A model generated the notes under the pieces. That model was not told where the DNA came from. It was given only the letters and a program-made list of their open reading frames with translations, and ran no database searches. DNA of 64,000 nt from Anabaena minutissima FACHB-250 (GTDB taxonomy: Bacteria > Cyanobacteriota > Cyanobacteriia > Cyanobacteriales > Nostocaceae), in NCBI RefSeq assembly GCF_014697125.1, contig NZ_JACJRG010000001.1, positions 372,001 through 436,000 of the forward strand, read 5' to 3'. The position numbers were made by a program, and so were the translations under genes. The stretch's first letter is position 1, and every line of letters begins with the position of its first letter. Below, one piece after another: positions 27,274-35,863 of this stretch.

Positions 27274-27322
27274 GTCACCTGTCACCTGTCACCTGTCACC
27301 TGTCACCTGTCACCTGTCACCT
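27274..27322. repeat. STRR array, seven copies of GTCACCT
   Basis: A perfect tandem run of GTCACCT (minus strand AGGTGAC), followed by the related CTATCCC. Its left edge overlaps the last codons of the BrkB gene, whose stop codon lies in the repeat edge. Confidence 0.92.
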
Positions 27323-28208
27323 ATCCCCTATCCCCTTTTATAGACACAGCATTACGATTGGGGACAATGCGTCTACCGTACTTCCTCGCATACACCTGCG
27401 TAAATTCAGCCCCAAAAAACAGAATTTGGGCAGTATAGTAAACCCAAATCAGAAGAACTACCAGTGAACCAGCCGCACCATAAGCCGAGTCAAAACTGCT
27501 ACTACCTAAATATTTTCCTAATAAAAAATTACCAATAGAAAATAACAGTGAAGTCAAACTAGCACCGATTAACACATCACTCCAAGCTAGCCTCACATCA
27601 GGTAGGACTTTAAAAATTAGCCCAAACATGATTGTAGCGATCGCAAAGGAAAGAACAAAACTCAGTATCTGCCAGAGAAAACCAATCCCTGGTAATACTC
27701 CACTAAAATAATTCACGACTGCTGCTAATACTGCACTAACTACCAAAGAAGCTAACAGCAGAAAGCCAATAACTAAGATCATGGCAAAGGATAAAAGACG
27801 TTTGCGAATGATATTCTTCACACCACGTCCTGGTTTGGTTTTGACTTCCCAAATCGTGTTGAGAGAATCTTGTAACTCGTTAAACACACCAGTTGCACCC
27901 AATAGCAGCACTACTACACTAATTACAGAGGCGATTGTTCCAGCCTGTGGCCTACTGGCATTTTGAATGGCGATCTCGATGAATTCTGCCCCTTGTCTAC
28001 CAACTACACTTTGAATTTGGTTAACAATCTCACCTCTGGCGGCCTCTTCACCAAATATTGCACCTGCGATCGCAATTATCATAATTAGCAACGGTGCGAT
28101 AGAAAAGACCGTATAGTAAGCCAAAGCAGCTGCCAAGCGCGAAGCTTGATCCTCATTCCATTCTCTAAATGCTTCCTGAAAAAGTTGCCAAATCGCCTGT
28201 AAATTCAT
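27321..28208 (-). CDS. YihY/virulence factor BrkB family membrane protein
   Basis: A 295-residue inner membrane protein with about six helices. Family features: an N-terminal QASRLAAALAYYTVFSIAPLLIM, LNTIWEVK, and late SDVLIGASLTSLLFSIGNFLLGKYLG and SAYGAAGSLVVLLIWVYYTAQILFFGAEFT. The family was once misnamed ribonuclease BN; function remains unclear. The C-terminus (KGDRG) is encoded by the edge of a GTCACCT repeat block, so the last few residues probably vary among strains. Confidence 0.93.
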   Translation of the reverse strand: MNLQAIWQLFQEAFREWNEDQASRLAAALAYYTVFSIAPLLIMIIAIAGAIFGEEAARGEIVNQIQSVVGRQGAEFIEIAIQNASRPQAGTIASVISVVVLLLGATGVFNELQDSLNTIWEVKTKPGRGVKNIIRKRLLSFAMILVIGFLLLASLVVSAVLAAVVNYFSGVLPGIGFLWQILSFVLSFAIATIMFGLIFKVLPDVRLAWSDVLIGASLTSLLFSIGNFLLGKYLGSSSFDSAYGAAGSLVVLLIWVYYTAQILFFGAEFTQVYARKYGRRIVPNRNAVSIKGDRG

Positions 28209-28396
28209 TAAATCAGTCTCCCTGGAAATAAGATGCCACTTTTTGCCCTGATATATTGGATACTGATTTACTCAGTAATGGCATCTTCCCCAAGGTACTT
28301 ATAAAGCTTTCTTAAGGCATAATTTTAGACTCATTTAACCCAAAAATAGAAGCACCCCCATACCCCTTTACTCTTAGCTTTTAAACTAATCACACT

Positions 28397-28633
28397 CTAA
28401 ATCGCTGCTTCTTGAGGCTGACAATCAAAAACCACCATGAACGAAGCATTTGGGACTACTTGATTCAGATGCTGTATGTAACCATCCGCGTCATAACGAC
28501 TACGAAAACGCGCCACAATTTCACGACTGGCATCAGGAAGTAACCGTGCAATTGCCCACGAGTTTAGGCGTTGTTTGTAATCCTTTGGTTGAGTTTCAGA
28601 GCTTGGTGCTTTGTATTCAGTATTTTGTGGCAT
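28397..28633 (-). CDS. Small conserved cyanobacterial protein
   Basis: A 78-residue soluble protein: a polar N-terminus, then RLNSWAIARLLPDASREIVARFRSRYDADGYIQHLNQ and a hydrophobic strand ASFMVVFDC. It reads as a compact alpha-beta fold and looks conserved, but I know no function. It is transcribed alone, with ~190 bases to the next gene. Confidence 0.7.
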   Translation of the reverse strand: MPQNTEYKAPSSETQPKDYKQRLNSWAIARLLPDASREIVARFRSRYDADGYIQHLNQVVPNASFMVVFDCQPQEAAI

Positions 28634-29305
28634 GATTATCTTAACCGTATTAAGTTTCAGTAAAGGCGTTAGTGAATCTTCTTACAGAAATTCACTAGCT
28701 CCTTTTTTATAGTGCTGCCACCTTGTTATTCGATTATTTATAAATTGTCAACACCGAGTGCTATATTTTAGACTAACTAATTTGGAAATCCCGATACAGG
28801 ATGAACTTCAAAATCTTTGCTTGTAAAGGTTAGAAGCAGAAATTATATCTTTGCTCAAAAGTTTAGTTAATAATTTTTGTAATTATTGGTATAAGTTTAT
28901 ATAATTCAGCACATACTAGTAAAAATTTAAATTTAATTGTCTTAAATCATACTGAGTAGGCTATTTTTTTAGAAACAAGTTTATCTGCATAATCAAGAAC
29001 TAATCAAATGTTTTTTTATGAAGAAAATATTACTAAATAATTAGGACTTACGCACAAATTACGGAATAACGTATCGCTAAAGCGAAAGCTCCGCTAACGC
29101 GTAGCGCATACCACAGAGACGCAGAGAACATAAAGAAATAAGGGTTTGAGAGAGTTTTTGCGTAAGTCCTGATAATAAACTTTAACGATGCTACGTCTCA
29201 ACCTTAAAAATCGTAACTTTCGTCAACCCAAAATCACCAATTAGTTGACCGATAGTGGTAGGTTAGTTACAATCTGGGCAATAAATTATACTTTTCAAAC
29301 ATAAA
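28634..29305. other. AT-rich intergenic region holding a MITE-like element
   Basis: No gene is supported in these 672 bases. A terminal-inverted-repeat element is annotated separately at 29040-29173. The rest is AT-rich; the promoter of the ATP-grasp gene should lie near 29200-29300. Confidence 0.55.
29040..29173. mobile_element. MITE-like element with 12-15 bp terminal inverted repeats
   Basis: Left end AGGACTTACGCA (29043-29054) is a perfect inverted copy of right end TGCGTAAGTCCT (29159-29170); extending three bases gives 15-bp ends with one mismatch. The 100-base interior has no reading frame and contains a GCGTAGCGC/GCTAACGC-rich part and CACAGAGACGCAGAGAACA. Short size, non-coding interior and inverted ends fit a miniature inverted-repeat transposable element. 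No convincing target duplication was seen. Confidence 0.75.
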
Positions 29306-30307
29306 ATGCCATTAGTAACGTCAATAATTCAAAAAATTGCACCCCAGATAGGTGCAGTAGTTGTCATAGACCCAGAATATCAATTGGTTGGACATATTAC
29401 TTTTAAAAACGGGCATAAAGCATTTTTTAGCACTACGAAATTAAATATTAATGGTTTTGGATCAGCCGAAATAGCAAAGGATAAAGGTTATTCTAATTTT
29501 TTTCTCAAACATTTTGGATATAAAGTTACTGAAGGGAAAACATTTTTTAGTCATAAATTTTGTGAAAAGATTGCTAATGATAGAAATATAGATGTTGGAT
29601 TTGAATATGCTCAAAGTTTAGGATTTCCTGTAATCGTTAAACCAATCAATCTCAGTCAGGGAAAACTAGTTACTAAAGTTCATAATAAGACAGAGTATTA
29701 TCAAGTAGTTAAAAAAATATTGCGAATTAATTCAGGGTTAATTGTAGAGAAATTTTATGTAGGTAAAGATTACAGAATTGTAGTCATAGAGAATGAAGTA
29801 ATAGCAGCCTATCAAAGACTACCTTTATCTGTGATCGGTGATGGTAAATCTACTATTTTAGAGCTACTTCAACAAAAGCAAGAAAATTTTATACAAAGCG
29901 GTAGAAAAAAAATTATAGATTTTGATGATTTCCGCATCAAACGCAAACTAAAAAGGCAGAATCTCAATTTTAACAGTATTATTCCTCATGGTAAAATCAT
30001 CCATATTTTAGACAACGCTAATTTATCTAGTGGTGGAGAAGCAATAGATGTCACTGAAAGCATCCATCCTGACTTTCAAAAACTAGCTTTAAATGTCGCT
30101 AAAGATATGGGCTTAAGATTAATAGGTTTGGATATTATGACCCATGATCTAACCAGACCAATGGTAGATTATGTCATCATCGAAATTAATGGTTCGCCTA
30201 GCTTAACTCACTATGCCTCAATAGGAGATGTTCAAATTCATAGAGTTGAACAGCTATATCTCAAGATTCTTCAGGCATTAGAAAAAGATTACAACAATCA
30301 GAATTAA
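29306..30307 (+). CDS. ATP-grasp domain protein (cyanophycin-synthetase/GshF-like ligase)
   Basis: A 333-residue ATP-grasp enzyme. Motifs resemble the ATP-grasp domain of cyanophycin synthetase and bifunctional glutathione synthetase: GFPVIVKPINLSQGKLV, GLIVEKFYVGKDYRIVVI, AAYQRLPLSVIGDGKSTILEL, then VAKDMGLRLIGLDIM and metal-binding VIIEINGSPSLTHYA (E-x-N). An N-terminal ~80 residues (SAEIAKDKGYSNFFLKHFGYKVTEGKTFF) contain the usual lid. It would activate a carboxylate by phosphorylation and join it to an amine. The stand-alone form lacks the cyanophycin synthetase N-terminal and Mur ligase domains. Substrate unknown. Confidence 0.88.
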   Translation: MPLVTSIIQKIAPQIGAVVVIDPEYQLVGHITFKNGHKAFFSTTKLNINGFGSAEIAKDKGYSNFFLKHFGYKVTEGKTFFSHKFCEKIANDRNIDVGFEYAQSLGFPVIVKPINLSQGKLVTKVHNKTEYYQVVKKILRINSGLIVEKFYVGKDYRIVVIENEVIAAYQRLPLSVIGDGKSTILELLQQKQENFIQSGRKKIIDFDDFRIKRKLKRQNLNFNSIIPHGKIIHILDNANLSSGGEAIDVTESIHPDFQKLALNVAKDMGLRLIGLDIMTHDLTRPMVDYVIIEINGSPSLTHYASIGDVQIHRVEQLYLKILQALEKDYNNQN

Positions 30308-30589
30308 GTGGGGACTGAGGACTAGTACCGCTACGCGGAAGTCAAAAGTCAAAAGTCAAGATGAAGACAACATAAGGGTTTTGTTGATTTGGAATGGGTG
30401 GTTTATTTACGCCGTGGTGTAGGAATTTTAGATTTTAGATTTTGGATTGAATAATCTAAAACCCAAAATTGCAAATCCACTCATTGAAAAGCTGGGGACT
30501 GGGGACTAACAAGTATAGGTTTTTAACCAAAGAATAAAATTAACGTAAACATCATCATTTCCTTAATCCCTACACCCCTAAACCCTAGT

Positions 30590-31276
30590 TTACAGACGTT
30601 GCAGGAGGTTTAAACCGTGAGTGTCAGTACCACAAGTATTTAACAGCCCATATTCTTGAGCCAGTTGTTGTATTTGCTCTGATTCTTTGACGCTGGGTTT
30701 CCAGGGGTTGGGGTTGTTGTAAGCATAGAATGTTTCTACACCATCAATCCCATATTCCACGGCTGCCGGAATTAAGTCAAAGTGCGATCGCTTGTAACGT
30801 GCAGGATGCGCTAATACAGCCAATCCCCCAGATGCTTTAATCGCCGCAATCACGTTACCTGCTTCATATTCCTGATCAGTAGTCACCTTTCTTTGTAAAT
30901 AAGGTCTCATACTCAGGTGTCCTGGCTGAAAACCATAGGCCAAAATATGAACTTCCACATTCAATAAATTGGCGTTCACTTCTACACCACTCCATAGGTG
31001 CGGAGTGGTTGCGCCGGGATTGTTCCATTTCCAGTCTTCTAGCCAAGCCTTTGCCGCTTCATAGCCACCGATAGTATGATGGTCGGTAATTGCCAAGCCG
31101 TTTAAGCCAATAGCGATCGCTTGCTCCATCAACACACTTGGCTGTAATCTACCGTCTGAGTAGACAGTGTGCATATGAAAGTTAAATAATCTCGGACAAC
31201 TTTGGGCATCTATATTCTGGAAAACTTCCTGTAGAAGTTCACTAGAAGCAGATGTCCGGGCAAAATTTACTACCAT
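30590..31276 (-). CDS. PHP-domain metal-dependent phosphoesterase
   Basis: A 228-residue PHP protein. Metal motifs: HMHTVYSDG (motif I), ITDHHTIGG (motif II), GVEVNA, VLAHPARY (motif III) and GTDTHG (motif IV). This set is found in RNase AM/YciV-like and histidinol-phosphatase-like enzymes that hydrolyse phosphoesters. The start at 31276 was chosen over a 25-codon longer frame because AGAGAGGG sits just before it, and the extension contains no conserved residues. Stand-alone gene. Confidence 0.88.
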   Translation of the reverse strand: MVVNFARTSASSELLQEVFQNIDAQSCPRLFNFHMHTVYSDGRLQPSVLMEQAIAIGLNGLAITDHHTIGGYEAAKAWLEDWKWNNPGATTPHLWSGVEVNANLLNVEVHILAYGFQPGHLSMRPYLQRKVTTDQEYEAGNVIAAIKASGGLAVLAHPARYKRSHFDLIPAAVEYGIDGVETFYAYNNPNPWKPSVKESEQIQQLAQEYGLLNTCGTDTHGLNLLQRL

Positions 31277-31617
31277 AACCCTCTCTGAATAAAAATACGT
31301 GATTTCTGACACACCAACACGCCACACCCAGAAATGAGCATTTAACAGCACCTTTAGTTAGTGCTGAACAGCTATTTTCTCAGTTTTATCAGTCAGATTT
31401 TTTCAATATGTTAAGACTACGTTAGCAAATCTAAATGATTACGGTCATGAGTATATCCAATTGCCTTCATAAGTATCAGTAACATATACTTTGGATATCT
31501 TATTTTAGATACCTAGAGAAATACTGAGTTAATTATCTCTAAATCCTGGATTTGGTAGAACGATAACGCCCTACCAATCTAGAAGACCTCTGAATTATTG
31601 TATCAAAATTAACTTTT

Positions 31618-32640
31618 TTACAATCCGGTCAATATACCTTCACCAGTCATCACTTCCCCCACCACAAAAGAGGGAATATTCTCGGCTGCAAAGAATTTAA
31701 TTGTCTGTTCTACTTGATGGGGTGGGATGAGCAAGACAAAACCAATACCCATGTTGAAAGTGTTATACATTGCTTCCGCACTGACAGATCCGGCTTCAGC
31801 TAACCATTGAAAAAGCGGGGGAATCGTCCAACTGTTGGGGTTAATTTTAATGGATTGACCTTTGCCCAAACACCTAGGTAAATTTTCCGGCAAGCCACCG
31901 CCTGTAATATGTGCCATTCCGTGAATTTCTATGCCTGCTTGCCGTGCAGCCAAAACAGGTTTGACGTAGATGCGTGTAGGTTGTATGAATGCTTCACCGA
32001 TAGTTGCACCACCTAATAATTCTGGTGTGTCGCCCCAACTAAAGCCCCCATCACCGACAACCTTACGAACTAAGCTTAAACCATTACTGTGTACCCCAGA
32101 ACTAGCCAGTGCGATCGCCACATCTCCCACTTCTACCTGCGAACCTTTGAGCATTTGGCTTTTTTCCACAATTCCCACACAGAAACCAGCCAAATCATAC
32201 TCACCAACTTGGTAGAAACCAGGCATCTCTGCTGTTTCTCCTCCCAACAAAGCACAACCCGCCAGCTTACACCCAGAGGCGATACCCGCCACTACTTGAG
32301 TTAGCTGCTCTTTATCTAGTTTGCCTGTGGCGACATAATCTAAAAAGAACAATGGTTCAGCCCCTGATGTCAACACATCATTGACACACATAGCAACTAA
32401 ATCAATCCCCACAGTATCGTGACGGTTGAGAATATGGGCGATTTTTAGCTTTGTCCCCACACCATCAGTCCCAGAAACCAATACAGGTTGTTTGTAACCG
32501 CCTGGAAGTTCAAAACAACCACCAAAACCACCCAGTCCACCAATCACTTCTGGTCTAAAAGTGCTGTGAACCAAATTGCGAATTTGATCTACAAAAGCTC
32601 GACCAGCTTCTACATCAACCCCTGCATCCCGATAATCCAT
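31618..32640 (-). CDS. purM: Phosphoribosylformylglycinamidine cyclo-ligase (AIR synthetase)
   Basis: A 340-residue PurM. Signature pieces: [17 protein letters not shown] at the N-terminus, [37 protein letters not shown] (ATP site), [11 protein letters not shown] and [15 protein letters not shown]. It closes the imidazole ring of FGAM to AIR in purine biosynthesis, using ATP. Length and motif order are those of the family. It ends 250 bases from the PHP gene; upstream is a run of ATTAGTC-type repeats. Confidence 0.97.
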   Translation of the reverse strand: MDYRDAGVDVEAGRAFVDQIRNLVHSTFRPEVIGGLGGFGGCFELPGGYKQPVLVSGTDGVGTKLKIAHILNRHDTVGIDLVAMCVNDVLTSGAEPLFFLDYVATGKLDKEQLTQVVAGIASGCKLAGCALLGGETAEMPGFYQVGEYDLAGFCVGIVEKSQMLKGSQVEVGDVAIALASSGVHSNGLSLVRKVVGDGGFSWGDTPELLGGATIGEAFIQPTRIYVKPVLAARQAGIEIHGMAHITGGGLPENLPRCLGKGQSIKINPNSWTIPPLFQWLAEAGSVSAEAMYNTFNMGIGFVLLIPPHQVEQTIKFFAAENIPSFVVGEVMTGEGILTGL

Positions 32641-32645
32641 AAGAG

Positions 32646-32780
32646 TTAGTTATTAGTCATTAGTCCATAGTCATTAGTCCATAGTCATTAGTCCATAGTC
32701 AATAGTCGATGGAGCTAATGACTAAACCCTTCTTAATCAAGTCGATTCCCTGTCACCTGTCACCTGTTCCCTGTCACCTA
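32646..32780. repeat. ATTAGTC/CATAGTC and GTCACCT heptamer repeats
   Basis: Alternating (A/C)ATTAGTC and CATAGTC units from 32646 to about 32725, then CTGTCACCTGTCACCTGTTCC to 32780, between purM and the next small gene. Same class as the other STRR blocks in this window. Confidence 0.88.
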
Positions 32781-32987
32781 TTAAAAAACTTCTTCTTCAA
32801 TACCACGCCACCATTCACCTAAATTCATTAAGTCTTGGTGAATATCTGCTAATTCATTAGCGTAGGTATCTTCTGAAATGGTGGCTTTGCGTTCTTGGAG
32901 TTTTTTCAGCCGCAACTGTACCAATAGCCAGGGTTTGGCAATACTATTGGTTGCTTCCATGTATTGTGCGAGTTCTTTGCTATTCAT
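32781..32987 (-). CDS. Small conserved cyanobacterial protein
   Basis: A 68-residue all-helical protein: NSKELAQYMEATNSIAKPWLLVQLRLKKLQERK, then LADIHQDLMNLGEWWRGIEEEVF. It looks like a two-helix coiled-coil with a Trp-rich C-terminus. The ATG at 32987 is preferred to a TTG six codons upstream. I recognise the pattern as conserved in cyanobacteria but have no function. Located just upstream of the purM-side repeat block. Confidence 0.65.
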   Translation of the reverse strand: MNSKELAQYMEATNSIAKPWLLVQLRLKKLQERKATISEDTYANELADIHQDLMNLGEWWRGIEEEVF

Positions 32988-33064
32988 TTGTAATAATTGT
33001 TGCAATACTTATTTAACATAATATTAAATTATGGGAAGATGCGATCGCTATCCACGCCAATTAG

Positions 33065-33100
33065 AGAACAAAACAGCCACGATATTTAGTCGTGACTGTT
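33065..33100 (-). terminator. Intrinsic terminator of sodB
   Basis: Stem AACAGCCACGA (33072-33082) and TCGTGACTGTT (33090-33100) with one wobble and a 7-base loop. On the minus strand it follows the sodB stop by about 46 bases and is trailed by TTTGTT. Confidence 0.75.
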
Positions 33101-33146
33101 GATTTATGGAAATATTAGCAACATCTCAAAAGATTACTAAGGTAAA

Positions 33147-33749
33147 TTAGGCTTTAGCTAGATTTTCAGCAACAAAGTCCCAGTTTACCAATTGATCTAA
33201 GAAGTTTTTGATAAATCCTGGACGAGCATTTCTGAAGTCAATGTAGTAGGCGTGTTCCCAAACATCTAAGGTTAGGATTGCCTTCTTGCCATGAGCTAGA
33301 GGGTTTTCTGCGTTTGGTGTTTTCATCACTTTGAGCGTCCCACCATCATCAACTAACCAAGCCCAGCCACTACCGAACTGAGTTGCAGCCGCGTTGGAAA
33401 ACTCTTCTTTAAATTTGTCGAAGCTACCAAAGTCTTTCTCAATCTTAGCGGCGAGTTCACCGGTAGGTGTGCCACCGCCTGCGGGTTTTAAACAATTCCA
33501 GAAGAAGCTATGATTCCAAACTTGGGCAGCGTTGTTGAAGATTCCTACTTTAGAAGAATCTTTAAAGGAGATTTGAATGACTTCTTCTAGGGATTTATCA
33601 GCCAATTCTGTACCGTCGGTCAGCTTATTAAGGTTATCTACATAAGCTTTGTGATGCTTACCATAGTGATACTCGAAGGTTTCAGCTTTCATGCCATAGT
33701 TCTCTAGAGCATTAAAGTCGTAAGGTAACGCTGGTTGTGTGAATGCCAT
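33147..33749 (-). CDS. sodB: Iron superoxide dismutase
   Basis: A 200-residue Fe-SOD. Metal ligands fit EYHYGKHH (His28), VWNHSFFW (His), and DVWEHAYYIDFRNARP (Asp and His). The Fe type is suggested by ATQFGSGWAWLV and AAQVWNHSFFWNCL. No signal peptide, so cytosolic. It detoxifies superoxide produced by photosynthetic and respiratory electron flow. An AGAGAGGA site precedes the start and a terminator follows. Confidence 0.96.
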   Translation of the reverse strand: MAFTQPALPYDFNALENYGMKAETFEYHYGKHHKAYVDNLNKLTDGTELADKSLEEVIQISFKDSSKVGIFNNAAQVWNHSFFWNCLKPAGGGTPTGELAAKIEKDFGSFDKFKEEFSNAAATQFGSGWAWLVDDGGTLKVMKTPNAENPLAHGKKAILTLDVWEHAYYIDFRNARPGFIKNFLDQLVNWDFVAENLAKA

Positions 33750-34149
33750 TTTGTCAAGTCCTCTCTTTACTGTGTTCTAGTTAAAACCTATTACGGCAGC
33801 GTACAAAGTTACAGGTTTTGCGCCTAGCCGTTTTATGTCCCTAATACTTAGGATATAAAACTTAACATCGTAATTCTACTACCAAAGTGAATATTCAGCC
33901 CAAGTAATTTTTAAATAAGCTAAATTACCAAGAATTTATGATGATAAATAAAAAAAGCTAATACTTCCTAGATGTAGCAATTTAAAGTAAGAGGTAGGTA
34001 GTAGAGGGCAGTAGCAGCACAATAATCTAAAACTTTTAATATTACAAGTCTCTATGAAATTTGATAAGGCCAGTTTATGAAGACATTATTGCAGATATTA
34101 TCTGAAGATTACTCAGGTAAAGCACATTTAGCAATGCAACTATTGTTAT
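33750..34149. other. Intergenic region upstream of sodB and IS remnants
   Basis: About 400 bases with no supported gene. The first part must hold the sodB promoter. The second part (34000-34149) is AT-rich spacer up to the end of the IS605-like remnant. Confidence 0.5.
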
Positions 34150-34440
34150 TGACACTCCCCGGTCTAAAGATAAGGGGATTCTACCTTCACCCTAGCCACT
34201 TGCTCAACCAGGGTTTCCCCAAGTAGAGTAGAGGTTGCTAGTCCAGTAGCGTTACTTCAGGATTGCCCATCCCTAGCTTGTCTTGCAAGATTCAGAATAT
34301 TTTTTGCCGCGTTCACATCCCTTTGAAGTGTACATCCACAACTACATTTATGGGGGGCGAGTTGAAAGAGATTTTTTAACTATTGCACCACAATGACTAC
34401 ATTTTTGAGATGTCATTCTAGGATTGACGGCAACAACTTT
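34150..34440 (-). pseudogene. Remnant of IS200/IS605-type element: 3' part of tnpB with right end
   Basis: On the minus strand 34440-34257 encodes the TnpB zinc-ribbon: VVAVNPRMTSQKCSHCG, a one-base frameshift in a C run (34355 area, CGCCCCCCAT), then KCSCGCTLQRDVNAAKNILNLARQ and a stop at 34257. Below it lies the non-coding right end down to GGGGAGTGTC at about 34150-34160, typical of these elements. The N-terminal RuvC part of TnpB is gone. So a dead, truncated and frameshifted copy. Confidence 0.85.
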
Positions 34441-34534
34441 TGTGTTGTTTATTTTTTATTCCACGTTTGACACCCTTCTCTTGAGTTCAAAGATTGACTG
34501 CAATATGTCTGAGAATTACAAAATTCGGTGGAGC

Positions 34535-34961
34535 GCACTAATTTATTTGTAGTCGCCCATGTGCTTACCATTTAAATTGCTCTTTGTTTGCTGTTTTGAT
34601 CATAAGAACCACGTAATGTTTTCCCGTTAATTGCAACAACTTCACCATTAGTCATTTTACTTATAGATTTCATCCAATTAAGAAAACATTCTTGGAATTG
34701 TTGGGGATTTATTTGTGCAAATACACTTGCAAATGTATCGTGTGATTGGATTCCATTTGGCAGTTCTAAGAACGTTTTTAAGCACTCATATTTAGCACAA
34801 CCATAAGTCTCTATTGCCACCCACCCATCTGCCCCACAAATCACTGCACATACCGTAATGGTCATGATATCTATTAACTTGTGTCGTTTGGTACGATCTA
34901 TGCGTGGATCTTCTATTGCACCAAAGTGGTCAGCAATTGTGATTTTGGGCTTGAGCTTTAT
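34535..34961 (-). pseudogene. Remnant of an ISAs1-family transposase (N-terminal third)
   Basis: The frame from 34961 reads KLKPKITIADHFGAIEDPR, then DRTKRHKLIDIMTI, CAVICGADGWVAIE, LELPNGIQSHDTFASVFAQI and AINGKTLRGSYD: the N-terminal domain and the first catalytic Asp region (DGKTLRGS, here NGKTLRGS) of ISAs1 transposases. The start codon is ATA instead of ATG, the catalytic D is N, and a TAA stop (34572) interrupts before MVSTWATTNKLV, after which homology ends at about 34535. Three independent lesions: dead. Confidence 0.87.
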
Positions 34962-35215
34962 TCGACTATAATCTGGTTCTTCTTGTTTAACTCACTATCG
35001 AATTTACTACAAAAACGAACCCGTATTGCTTGGCAGCCGATGGCTGCCACAAACTCACCCCCCCCATAACGATTATCATTTTTATTCAATTTCTTCCCTA
35101 ATTATCTGAAAGTCCTGTGGGATAGAGTATTGGGGAATTCCACCTTGATTATCAATCTTTAATATTTAGATGCGTTCGCCCTAGGAGGGTAATCAATCTA
35201 AAATCCAAAATTCAA

Positions 35216-35833
35216 TTAATAGGGACCAAGAATCCAGTTTCCAGGTGCTTCGGGGTCGTCACTGTAAAAGAAATCATGAATATGCTGTAACACCTCTTCT
35301 TTAGTGAGATGTCGATCACCATTTAAATCTAGTTTGGTAAAAATTTCATCACTCAAATTGCTATCTGAGGTATGGGTCATGAATCCCTGTTTATATTCTT
35401 CTCGCGAAATATCCCCGTTACCATCAACATCTAGCCGCTCAAAAATTAAATTGCTTAATTTAGCGATCGCATTTTCTGCCGGGGAACGTTCGTAGGACTG
35501 TGCGGTCTGGAGTCCTCCTGATGAACGCTCTAACCACAAAGGACGATAAGATTCTTTGAAATTTAGTTGTTTTTCTTTATGTTCTAAAAATTCTTCTAGA
35601 GTAATTTTGCCATTGTTATCAAAGTCTACTTCTTTTTGCAGGTTATTCCATAAGGTTCTGAACTGAGAACGAATGATGTTGTATTCCAACGAACCTGGTT
35701 TATAGCCTTGAACTTCTGCTTGCGATCGCGCCATTTGTTCATAGTCAGCTGCGGTAATTACACCGCTACCGTCAACATCGTATAAATCAAAAACTTTTTT
35801 CAGTTTTCGTTTTTGCAATTCTGTTAGTGCCAT
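35216..35833 (-). CDS. EF-hand calcium-binding protein with four loops
   Basis: A 205-residue protein with four canonical 12-residue EF-hand loops: DVDGSGVITAAD (19-30), DFDNNGKITLEE (70-81), DVDGNGDISREE (135-146) and DLNGDRHLTKEE (169-180). Loop 1 ends in Asp rather than Glu, which usually changes Ca/Mg preference. The paired spacing suggests two EF lobes, calmodulin- or sarcoplasmic-calcium-binding-like. No signal peptide, so cytosolic. Lies 30 bases after the HypD-like gene and is likely co-transcribed with it. Confidence 0.93.
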   Translation of the reverse strand: MALTELQKRKLKKVFDLYDVDGSGVITAADYEQMARSQAEVQGYKPGSLEYNIIRSQFRTLWNNLQKEVDFDNNGKITLEEFLEHKEKQLNFKESYRPLWLERSSGGLQTAQSYERSPAENAIAKLSNLIFERLDVDGNGDISREEYKQGFMTHTSDSNLSDEIFTKLDLNGDRHLTKEEVLQHIHDFFYSDDPEAPGNWILGPY

Positions 35834-35863
35834 AATGCTTCTCCTCTAATTCCCATAACCTAA

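Noticed and set aside
34881..35069. 62-residue plus-strand frame opposite the ISAs1 remnant
   Set aside because: Antisense to a recognisable transposase fragment.
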